From Aureispira anguillae (GTDB taxonomy: Bacteria > Bacteroidota > Bacteroidia > Chitinophagales > Saprospiraceae), in assembly GCF_026000115.1 (NCBI RefSeq), contig NZ_AP026867.1, positions 2,511,501 to 2,575,500 on the forward strand: 64,000 nt of DNA. Direction: 5' to 3'. Position 1 is the first letter of the stretch; the number at the start of each line of letters is the position of its first letter. The position numbers and the translations under genes are program-made. Positions 57,496 through 64,000 of the stretch are shown here, one piece after another. The notes under the pieces were generated by a model. It saw only the letters and a list, made by a program, of their open reading frames with translations, was not told the origin of the DNA and did not search any database.

Positions 57496-58461
57496 ATGAC
57501 AATAAAAGAAGCCATTCTAAAAGTTCTGGAAGACCATAAAGGGTCCTTTACCTATTTGGAGGTTTTGAAAATGATTGATGCAAAAAATTATATTGATTGG
57601 ACCAATGCCAAAACTCCTTCCGATACAATTGGGGCTCAACTGGGGCATTTTATAAGGCAAGATGATTCTCGGGTAAAAAGAATAAAAGGGAAAAAAGGAT
57701 TTGAATATTACTTATCAAAGTATGAAAATGAATTGAATCTATCCGCTGTTGTTGCAAAGGAAACTAACTCCAAAAAAGATGCTGCAAAAAAATACCAAGA
57801 AAGAGATTTACATAAGCTTCTAAGTAGTTATTTGAAGAGTCAAAATATTTATTCCAAAACCATTTTTCATGAAAAATCATCCAATAGCAAGGACGATCAC
57901 CAAAAATGGGTTCATCCAGATATGATAGGCATTCATTTTTTAAATCTAAAAAACAAATCCAGCAATGCTTTATTAAAAGTAATCAACAAGGCTGATGCCT
58001 TTGATTTAATTTCGTACGAACTAAAAAGGGAAATAAAATCCGATTATGAATTAAAAAAGTGCTTCTTTCAAGCCGTTTCTAATTCAAGCTGGGCAAACTA
58101 TGGCTATTTAGTAGCTTTTCATATAAGCAGGAACTTATTGGATGAGTTGGAACGCCTAAATCAATCCTTTGGAATCGGCATCATAGAATTAAGTGGAAAT
58201 CCCTATGAAAGTAAGGTTTTGTTTCAGCCCAAATTTAAAGAACTCGATTTTAAGACAATGGATAAATTGTGTGAAATAAATTCAGAATTTGAAAAATTCA
58301 TCAGTCAGACCGAAACCTTGCTAATTGCACCAGAAAAATACCTAAAAGGAATAAGAAAAGAATTTGAAACGTTTTGTGATGATTATTTCAAAACGGATTC
58401 GGAAATTGAGAAATACTGCAACACTAAAAACATCCCTTATGAAGAAGAAAAAACCGTATAA
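57496..58461 (+). CDS. HARE-HTH protein with PD-(D/E)xK nuclease-like domain
   Basis: The start is ATG 57496 (321 residues) or a TTG at 57481. The N-terminal 75 residues are a HARE-HTH (HB1/ASXL) winged helix: 'TIKEAILKVLEDHKGSFTYLEVLKMI', 'TPSDTIGAQLGHFIRQDDSRVKRIKGKKGFEYYL'. The rest resembles COG2958-type proteins. It has a nuclease-like core, with Asp142 in 'VHPDMIGI', then 'ISYELKREI' giving Glu175-x-Lys177, and a helix 'KKCFFQAVSNSSWANYGYLV'. HARE-HTH domains are typical of restriction endonucleases and chromatin proteins that read modified DNA. No methyltransferase is adjacent. A role in defence or modified-DNA recognition is inference. Confidence 0.75.
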   Translation: MTIKEAILKVLEDHKGSFTYLEVLKMIDAKNYIDWTNAKTPSDTIGAQLGHFIRQDDSRVKRIKGKKGFEYYLSKYENELNLSAVVAKETNSKKDAAKKYQERDLHKLLSSYLKSQNIYSKTIFHEKSSNSKDDHQKWVHPDMIGIHFLNLKNKSSNALLKVINKADAFDLISYELKREIKSDYELKKCFFQAVSNSSWANYGYLVAFHISRNLLDELERLNQSFGIGIIELSGNPYESKVLFQPKFKELDFKTMDKLCEINSEFEKFISQTETLLIAPEKYLKGIRKEFETFCDDYFKTDSEIEKYCNTKNIPYEEEKTV

Positions 58462-58469
58462 AACCTTTC

Positions 58470-58516
58470 AAAACGCAAAATTTCAAGTTTTGCACTTGGA
58501 GGCGTTTTACTTTTTC
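58470..58516 (+). terminator. Terminator-like hairpin after HARE-HTH gene
   Basis: AAAACGC (58470-58476) pairs with GCGTTTT (58502-58508), and an alternative inner pairing GCAAAA/TTTTGC is possible. ACTTTTTC follows. The hairpin overlaps the promoter of the next gene. Confidence 0.5.
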
Positions 58517-58524
58517 TACCTTTG
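58496..58524 (+). promoter_or_regulatory. Promoter of the S41 peptidase gene
   Basis: TTG at 58496-58498 and TACCTTTG (TAnnTTTG) at 58517-58524 with 18 bases between; the -7 box lies 33 bases before the ATG at 58558. Confidence 0.5.
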
Positions 58525-58557
58525 AACAAGCCTACAACATAGCAACAAACAGATTAC

Positions 58558-59793
58558 ATGAACAGAAAAATATTTTTACTCCTCTTAATTGCTCTCCCCT
58601 TTTCTGCTCTTTATGCGCAAGAAAATAAAATTGACAAAAATAAAATCAAAGAAGATTTAGACGAAATCATCAATGACATCGCACAAAATTATGTCTATTT
58701 GCAAGAAAAAAAGGTCGATTTAAACTGCATTAAGGCATTTTATACGGATGCAATAAAAAATATAAAATCAGAAGAAGAAACGGTTTTGTTTTTTGAATAT
58801 TTGCTCGACGAATTTTACGATAATCATCTTACTTTAAGAACAAATAGAGATGCTTCATTTCGCCTATTCGCACCTGTTTATACAACAATTGTAAATGGTC
58901 AATTTATCATTTCAAATGTTTGGCAAAGCCAAATAGAAGGGCTAGATAAAAATATAATTGGAGCTGAAATTTTAGAGTTTAATGGTGTGGATTTTGAACA
59001 AGCCATCAAAAATTTCCCAACTCATTGCAATGACAAAGATTTCCCTGAAACCAAAGAATGGATTGCGAACAAAATCTTAGCAGGTCGTTATAATAAACCA
59101 CGAATACTCACTTTAAAACTAATCTCTCAAGAGAAGATTGAAATTGATTTAGATAAAATTAAGATAAAAAATGAAAGTGATTTACTGACTTCCCAAACCA
59201 TTGATGGGATCGGGATAATAAGAATCAACAACTCCCTCGGCAATGATGACTTAGTTCGTGAATTTGACAAAACTTTGGATCAATTATCAGGCACCAATGG
59301 GCTAATTATTGATTTAAGAAATACCATATTTGGCGGCGATTCTTATGAAGCCCGTGGTATAATGAGCCGATTTATAAGCGAACCCAAACCATACCAGATG
59401 CATGCATACATTGCAAAATCAAAAAACAATCCCGATATAAAAAGAAGTTGGGTAGAATATGTCAGCCCACGTTTAGAACAGTACAAAAAATCGGTTGTAA
59501 TTTTAGTGGGTCGTTGGACTGGAAGTATGGGCGAAGGGCTTGCTATTGGTTTTGAAGGAATGGGAAGAGCAGAAATTGTTGGTACAGAAATGCGGCGCTT
59601 AGCTGGCGAAGTATTTGATTTTGGATTCAAAAATCAATGGTATGGTTATAAACTTTCCACAAGAAAATTATACCACATAAATGGAACCATCAGAGAGAAA
59701 TATTTACCCACTCATTATGTAAAACAATCTACCAATACAAATGACGAAATACTCCAAAAGGGGCTTACGCTGATTAAGGAAATGATAAAATAA
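58558..59793 (+). CDS. S41-family peptidase (C-terminal processing protease type)
   Basis: A 411-residue secreted protein (signal 'MNRKIFLLLLIALPFSALYAQ'). A helical N-terminal region (25-90, with 'FFEYLLDEFYDNHLTLR') is followed by a degenerate PDZ-like part ('IGAEILEFNGVDFEQAI') and the S41 core: 'GIGIIRINNSLGNDDLVREFDKTLDQLSGTNGLIIDLRNTIFGGD', and 'VVILVGRWTGSMGEGLAIGFEGMGRAEIVGTEM', where Ser323 is the likely nucleophile. A classical Lys four residues after the Ser is not obvious, so catalysis may use another base. It should act in the periplasm. Confidence 0.85.
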   Translation: MNRKIFLLLLIALPFSALYAQENKIDKNKIKEDLDEIINDIAQNYVYLQEKKVDLNCIKAFYTDAIKNIKSEEETVLFFEYLLDEFYDNHLTLRTNRDASFRLFAPVYTTIVNGQFIISNVWQSQIEGLDKNIIGAEILEFNGVDFEQAIKNFPTHCNDKDFPETKEWIANKILAGRYNKPRILTLKLISQEKIEIDLDKIKIKNESDLLTSQTIDGIGIIRINNSLGNDDLVREFDKTLDQLSGTNGLIIDLRNTIFGGDSYEARGIMSRFISEPKPYQMHAYIAKSKNNPDIKRSWVEYVSPRLEQYKKSVVILVGRWTGSMGEGLAIGFEGMGRAEIVGTEMRRLAGEVFDFGFKNQWYGYKLSTRKLYHINGTIREKYLPTHYVKQSTNTNDEILQKGLTLIKEMIK

Positions 59794-59804
59794 AAGCCAT
59801 TCGG

Positions 59805-59861
59805 CGCCCCCTCTAATTCCCCACTCATAGAATTGATAAGAACAAGAGTTAAAGGGGGGCG
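59805..59861. terminator. Bidirectional terminator-like hairpin between convergent genes
   Basis: CGCCCCCT (59805-59812) can pair with AGGGGGGCG (59853-59861) with one bulge across a 40-base loop. It lies between the S41 gene and the convergent STAS-like gene. It is GC-rich against the background. T-runs are short on both sides. Confidence 0.45.
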
Positions 59862-59865
59862 GTGA

Positions 59866-60273
59866 TTATTTTGTTTCAGCTAAAATTTCCAACAACCAAC
59901 GAACGGCCTCTTCTTTTTTGCTGAAAACTTTCATGGGACCTTTGCCTTTTTCGGTAGATCCCAATGACCTTCCTGTCAATCTCAAAAAAGCATTTACAAT
60001 TAATTTAGCACCAAACGAATTAGCGATTAATGCATTAGCAACTTCGTCACTTTCAATGCTATCATAATAAGCCATCACATCCTTGCTGATATATTGATCT
60101 GGCACATAACTAAGTACCGCCATTCGCTTCCCACGTATTATTTTTTGCATTGCTTCTGCATTCTCTTTAGCCGTTTCTAAGGTATCAGGTTGATCCCAAT
60201 CTTTTCTAGTTGATACTTCTACAATATTATCGGGTCGAACGATAATTTTTAGAGACCTAGTGCTGTATTCCAT
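59866..60273 (-). CDS. STAS/SEC14-like small protein (DUF7793-type)
   Basis: A 135-residue cytosolic protein: 'LKIIVRPDNIVEVSTRKDWDQPDTLETAKENAEAMQKIIRGKRMAVLSYVPDQYISKDVMAYYDSIESDEVANALIANSFGAKLIVNAFLRLTG' and the closing 'PMKVFSKKEEAVRWLLEI'. This fits the short STAS/SEC14-like proteins of Bacteroidota, where the last segment is a conserved 'P.k.F...eeA..WL' motif. The role is unknown. It is monocistronic. Confidence 0.7.
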   Translation of the reverse strand: MEYSTRSLKIIVRPDNIVEVSTRKDWDQPDTLETAKENAEAMQKIIRGKRMAVLSYVPDQYISKDVMAYYDSIESDEVANALIANSFGAKLIVNAFLRLTGRSLGSTEKGKGPMKVFSKKEEAVRWLLEILAETK

Positions 60274-60729
60274 AGCGTATTAGAGTTTAGTTAAAAAAGA
60301 TGTATTTATTCTGTCAATTAGCTTTAGCTATATTGCTACTATGTGGTACTTGCGGCTGGCTATCACTCATGAGCTTACAAAGCTCAGTTCTACGTGATTT
60401 TTAATGGAGTAATAAACAATTAAAAATTTAATTATCTACCAACAAAGTTTTTGGGGAGGGATTGATCAATGTCCTTAATAACATTGCTTTGCTCAGAAAT
60501 GTTTATAAAAGTTACCTTTTTATTGCTTTTTTGTAAAACTATTTGTCAATAAATCAACCTTTTCGAATTTCAACACTACTTTGGGAGTATTTAATGGTCT
60601 AATTGGACAAATACATCGATTGGTGATAATAAGCAACTAAGCAGAACTAATGATCATCTATTGACGGCTAAATTTTACAGATCATTTATTAAAATAGTCA
60701 TTCACTTAATCCTTAAATCAAAATTAAAC
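60274..60729. other. 456-bp intergenic region with hairpins and ACTCC-type arm
   Basis: No gene is supported; an open frame from a TTG at 60661 merely leads into the DUF1653 gene. A 6-bp hairpin GAGCTT-ACA-AAGCTC is seen near 60372, and TTTTTAATGGAGTAATAAA near 60390 repeats one arm of the inverted repeats at 10489 and 30737. The rest is AT-rich and unremarkable. Confidence 0.4.
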
Positions 60730-60957
60730 ATGAAGCATCCTATTCAATTAAAGACGGGCAAGTATCAACATTATAAAGGCAAATACTATAAAGTTATTTC
60801 TACTGCTAGGCATTCTGAAACCTTAGAAACGTTTGTAGTTTATCAACAACTGTACGGGAATTTCTCTCTTTGGATTCGACCTTATGATATGTTTGTTGAA
60901 CAGCTCCTAATTGATGGAAAGACCATTCAACGATTCAAATTTATTGCTGAAGAGTAG
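60730..60957 (+). CDS. DUF1653 domain protein
   Basis: A 75-residue single-domain protein starting at ATG 60730. The DUF1653 pattern is complete: 'LKTGKYQHYKGKYYKVISTARHSETLETFVVYQQLYGNFSLWIRPYDMFVEQLLIDGKTIQRFKFI'. The small SH3-like family is widespread and of unknown biochemical role. A 32-base spacer separates it from the zinc-ribbon gene on the same strand, so co-transcription is likely. Confidence 0.9.
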   Translation: MKHPIQLKTGKYQHYKGKYYKVISTARHSETLETFVVYQQLYGNFSLWIRPYDMFVEQLLIDGKTIQRFKFIAEE

Positions 60958-60989
60958 ATACTTTCTCATACTATTTAAAATGTTTTATT

Positions 60990-61625
60990 ATGTTTCTTAT
61001 TTCTGGTATCCGTGAAAAAGTAATTAAATCCTATCCAGACAAATTAAAAAAATGCCCTCAATGTCAAAAAAAAACGCTCTTATTTAAAGTATCACAAGAA
61101 TATTGTCATCTATTTTGGATTCCTGTTATTCCTTTGGGAAGAAAATGGGTAGATTTAGTTTGTAAAAACTGTAATAGGCATAGTTATTCAAGGGAAAGGG
61201 AAGATTTCTTTCTCTCAAACACATCAACTCCTATCTATTTATTTTCAGGTGCTATTTTATTTGCTGTCTTTATTATTTTACAAAGACCGTATTTTTTAAC
61301 GCATCAAAAGAAAAAGTTAAATTTCGTTTCAAAACCACAAATCAATGATGTCTATAAAATAGAAGCCGAAGAACTAGTCTATGGAAAAACTAAGTATGAA
61401 TATTACCGTGTCGTTGAGATCCAAAAAGATTCTGTTTATACCTATAAAAACACGCTAAAGTATGGAAAAATACTTGATATATTTGATGCCAAGGACTACT
61501 TCATAGCTAAAAGAATAGCTTTTAGCCATAAAGATTTAAAAATACTATTAGAGAAAAGGATAATATATGATATAGAGCGCAATTATAATGAAAATATAGG
61601 CTATCATAGAACTAAGCCAGAGTAA
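60990..61625 (+). CDS. Zinc-ribbon membrane protein
   Basis: A 211-residue protein. A four-cysteine zinc ribbon lies near the N-terminus: 'CPQCQKKTLLFKVSQEYCHLFWIPVIPLGRKWVDLVCKNC'. The aromatic stretch between the two Cys pairs is typical of the 'zinc-ribbon domain' membrane proteins of Bacteroidota. A single membrane helix follows ('PIYLFSGAILFAVFIILQR', about 81-99), and the C-terminal 110 residues form an outer or periplasmic domain ('VYKIEAEELVYGKTKYEYYRVVEIQKDSVYTYKN'). Role unknown. Confidence 0.75.
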   Translation: MFLISGIREKVIKSYPDKLKKCPQCQKKTLLFKVSQEYCHLFWIPVIPLGRKWVDLVCKNCNRHSYSREREDFFLSNTSTPIYLFSGAILFAVFIILQRPYFLTHQKKKLNFVSKPQINDVYKIEAEELVYGKTKYEYYRVVEIQKDSVYTYKNTLKYGKILDIFDAKDYFIAKRIAFSHKDLKILLEKRIIYDIERNYNENIGYHRTKPE

Positions 61626-61708
61626 ATATTGCATTAATAAATTTTAGCCTGTTTTGAAACACAAAAGGAAAATTGATTGCTTCTAATTGAAATTAAAAAC
61701 TAAACATT

Positions 61709-62059
61709 ATGAATTTGTTCAAAAACCCAAAAATTAAAAAGTTTTATAACGATGCTCAAGAAAGCATGATTAATTATCTAGATAGCACAACATCTTATGA
61801 TAAAAACGATGTTAAAAAATGTATGAAAATTATAGATTTTTATCTGATAGAGATAGAAAAAGTTATATCCAAAAAAGAAGGGTTATCTGTTATAAAAACG
61901 ACAGTTAACATGTTGAATTTACTGAATGAAGATTGCTATCATGAGCTAATTGAAACAGATCAAAGAGAGTATTTAGCTCAATTAATAAACCTTGCTGCAA
62001 CAGAAAAAGGGATCAATGAAAAAAATGAAGATTTAACCGAAAAATGGAGAGTTTGGTGA
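61709..62059 (+). CDS. Hypothetical helical protein
   Basis: A 116-residue, highly charged, all-helical cytosolic protein ('MNLFKNPKIKKFYNDAQESMINYLDSTTSYDKNDVKKCMKIIDFYLIEIEKVISKKEGLSVIKTTVNMLNLLNEDCYHELIETDQREYLAQLI'). No family is recognised, and it lacks signal or membrane segments. It follows the zinc-ribbon gene with an 83-base gap on the same strand. The pattern of hydrophobic residues is compatible with a small helical bundle, perhaps an immunity-type or regulatory protein, but nothing supports a specific role. Confidence 0.65.
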   Translation: MNLFKNPKIKKFYNDAQESMINYLDSTTSYDKNDVKKCMKIIDFYLIEIEKVISKKEGLSVIKTTVNMLNLLNEDCYHELIETDQREYLAQLINLAATEKGINEKNEDLTEKWRVW

Positions 62060-62208
62060 TTTTTAGAAACGGGCTAGAGCTTTAACCTGCACTTAAAATA
62101 CTAGTTTAGGAAATACCTTGTTGAACTATTTTTCAGATATTAGATCAAGCTATACCGTTGATGTATTACATCAAGCCTGCTCGATCATTACATTCATACG
62201 TTTAAATA

Positions 62209-62677
62209 GGGTGATTCAGTAGTAAAACAAAAACATATTTTAGCAATTTTACTAAACTATAAAATACTGTTTGTTAACCTATAGCAATAAATTCAATTAT
62301 TTCTTTTTAATGAATTGAACATTGGAAGTTTTAATTTAGCCCTTATTTGGGGGGCAAAATAACAAAAAGCGGGGTAATCAATACCTGTTGTTCTTTTTGC
62401 ATTGCCCAAAAAGAACCAAAAACGCTAGGACTGGATGACTTCTTGGACAAAGTATCTTCTTGAAAGCTTAGGCTTTCAGAAACTCGCTTCGCTCAGACAC
62501 CTGAAAACCTTATTTTTCCTACAGAAAAATAGCAGCTTTCTGCGGCGTACTTTGTTCCCAATCAGTCATATGCCCACCTAAAAACATTCAAAAGAAACTT
62601 ATTGCAAAACTTTTTATTGCAAATAATAGCATCAAAAACACTTGGAGCAATACATTTGTTTTACTACTGAAAGCCCC
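62209..62677. mobile_element. Family A MITE, full copy 3 (469 bp)
   Basis: The inverted ends of 23 bp (62209-62231 and 62655-62677) share the perfect 17-bp TTCAGTAGTAAAACAAA with copy 1 and have the same three mismatches. TA flanks both sides. The interior keeps the GTTCTTTTTG/CAAAAAGAAC hairpin; the AGGCTTTCAG hairpin has one mismatch here (CTGAAAACCT). Just outside the right end, AGCCCCTAT (62672-62680) pairs with ATAGGGGCT (62690-62698). No reading frame. With AT-rich flanks it fills the 62060-62757 gap. Confidence 0.8.
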
Positions 62678-62757
62678 TATAACAGCCTAATAGGGGCTAA
62701 TATCTAAACACAAAGCAGTCTAGAATAATAAGCTTTTTCTTTTGTTTCTCTGTTTTC

Positions 62758-63954
62758 TTAACAATCATTTTTTATGGAGAGTATAGGGGGCGTAGCAATA
62801 GTTTTATCCAATTTATACAATTCCAGCATTTGTTTTTTCAGATAAGATTCAGGTGTATTTTTGAGCATAAAATTTCTAATGACCTCCATCAACCTGTTTG
62901 TTATGGCGATTTTTGATGTCAATCTTGACTGTTTTACTAATTTCTCTACTTTTGATTTTCTATAAGCATAGAACGCATCGTATCCTGTTTCTAAACAACT
63001 AGATTTATCTATAAAATTGGATAGATAAAAGGCATCTTCTATTGCTTGAGCACCACCTTGCCCTAAATCGGGTGTCATACTGTGTGCAGCATCGCCAATG
63101 AGACAAATATTTCCCAAATTCCATTTGTTCAGCAATTCTAAATCGGAAAGATTGCCCCTAAATATTTTTTCGCTTGCTGTATTTTCAATCAAACGATTTA
63201 CAAGAGGATGAAATTCTGCAAACATATTTGTTAGAAGCTGCCTTAGATTTTTCTTATCATCTTGTAAATTGGGGGCACTCAATTTTACGGCAAACCAATA
63301 GACTTTTCCTTCGGAAATTTTAGACACCCCAAACTGTAGTTTTTTCCCCCATAGGGTAAAGCCAACAGATTCTAATTCATTATTTAAATCATAATCTGCA
63401 ACCCCTCTCCAACAGGTTTGTCCCGAATATCTTAATTGACTATTGGGAAAGAGTTGCTTCCTTACTTTAGAGTTGATGCCGTCTGCACCAATGATAGAAT
63501 CTGTATCTACCCAAGAGCCATCTGTAAAATTTATTGTTATTGATTTGTCGCTATTGGTGGAGTACTTTTTAAATTCTTTATTCAATTCAATACGATCTTG
63601 TTGTACGTATTTATATAAAATTTGCTGTAGTTTTCCTCGATGAATTGCCATTGTAGTAAACCCAAACTTTTCTTGAACAAAATCTTGCTTAGAATCAGAT
63701 ATTGGATTTAATTGGTGATCGGCTACTAAAATTCGAGAAAAACTATTTCCTGCATCTTGAATTTCTTTTAACAATTTAGGATTGATCCATTCCAGCACTT
63801 GCAATGCATTAGGCGACAACCATATTCCTGCACCAACCGCTTTTATTTGTTCCGCACGTTCGTATAACTTATAAGGAATATTTAATTTATCAAAGGATAA
63901 AGCAGTTGTTAGCCCTCCTATCCCTCCTCCTATTATTGAGATATAATTTTTCAT
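62758..63954 (-). CDS. FAD-dependent monooxygenase (UbiH/PHBH-like)
   Basis: A 398-residue flavoprotein hydroxylase. The N-terminal Rossmann motif 'ISIIGGGIGGLTTALSFDKLNIPYKLYERAEQIKAVGAGIWLSPNALQVL' binds the ADP part of FAD. 'DSIIGADGINSKVRKQLF' is the 'DG' motif, and 'NICLIGDAAHSMTPDLGQGGAQAIEDAFYLSNFI' is the second FAD/ribityl motif. It should hydroxylate an aromatic or polyene substrate using NAD(P)H and O2; similar enzymes act in zeaxanthin epoxidation, salicylate and tetracycline modification. The substrate cannot be told from the sequence. It is close to the window end and monocistronic here. Confidence 0.92.
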   Translation of the reverse strand: MKNYISIIGGGIGGLTTALSFDKLNIPYKLYERAEQIKAVGAGIWLSPNALQVLEWINPKLLKEIQDAGNSFSRILVADHQLNPISDSKQDFVQEKFGFTTMAIHRGKLQQILYKYVQQDRIELNKEFKKYSTNSDKSITINFTDGSWVDTDSIIGADGINSKVRKQLFPNSQLRYSGQTCWRGVADYDLNNELESVGFTLWGKKLQFGVSKISEGKVYWFAVKLSAPNLQDDKKNLRQLLTNMFAEFHPLVNRLIENTASEKIFRGNLSDLELLNKWNLGNICLIGDAAHSMTPDLGQGGAQAIEDAFYLSNFIDKSSCLETGYDAFYAYRKSKVEKLVKQSRLTSKIAITNRLMEVIRNFMLKNTPESYLKKQMLELYKLDKTIATPPILSIKNDC

Positions 63955-64000
63955 TTTTTATAATACGTTTAGTTTCCAACAACCGATAATATTCCTATTA

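Overview
The window is AT-rich bacterial DNA that reads as Bacteroidota, most likely a Saprospiraceae-type (Aureispira/Saprospira-like) marine gliding bacterium. This rests on four secreted proteins with C-terminal type IX secretion (T9SS type A) sorting domains, a glutamine synthetase III, a TonB receptor/DUF4249 pair, an exosortase N locus, many lipoproteins of Bacteroidota-only families, and promoters with the TAnnTTTG -7 box. The species call is inference. No rRNA, tRNA, CRISPR array, complete insertion sequence or prophage was seen.

Layout. 1-8.5 kb: a truncated lipoprotein gene, then a minus-strand run of secreted T9SS cargo that includes an unusual exported dikinase-like protein, plus a prolyl-hydroxylase-like enzyme. 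8.5-16.6 kb: an AraC/VOC operon, small lipoproteins, LolA-like, pirin and TerB-DnaJ proteins. 17-25 kb: housekeeping core (dnaE, a Fur-family regulator, glnN) with small conserved hypotheticals. 25-33 kb: an orphan HsdR-N-like nuclease domain protein, a T9SS protein with three 98-residue repeats, queA, thiG and ggt. 33-40 kb: TonB receptor/DUF4249, phosphodiester glycosidase, conserved hypotheticals. 39.3-45 kb: a small winged-helix regulator flanked by two matching palindromic operators, then the XrtN (exosortase N) pair. 45-64 kb: accessory genes (esterase-like hydrolase, glycosyltransferase, TPR and YARHG lipoproteins, GNAT, CotH kinase with DUF2490, WYL regulator with DUF4345, a HARE-HTH nuclease-like protein, S41 peptidase, DUF1653, FAD monooxygenase).

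Noncoding DNA is dominated by small non-autonomous repeats. Family A has two full copies (13057-13577, 62209-62677) with 17-bp perfect inverted termini inside TA-flanked ends, and one copy (52385-52778) that has lost both ends. Its interior carries conserved RNA-like stem-loops, one with a compensatory base-pair change. Family B (39068-39216 and 49911-50110, opposite orientation) has CTACCCGA termini. Two single inverted-repeat elements lie at 8533-8721 and 40871-41031; the second supplies the stop codon of the gene before it. No transposase for any of them lies in the window.

The most interesting items are the T9SS-exported phosphohistidine/ATP-grasp protein (3254-5764), the two palindromic operators around the winged-helix gene (39321 and 40390), the structured MITE family A, and the orphan HARE-HTH nuclease-like gene (57496-58461). 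Several start codons were moved from the longest possible reading frame to a downstream ATG where the upstream start was GTG or TTG and lay before a signal peptide or a conserved N-terminus.
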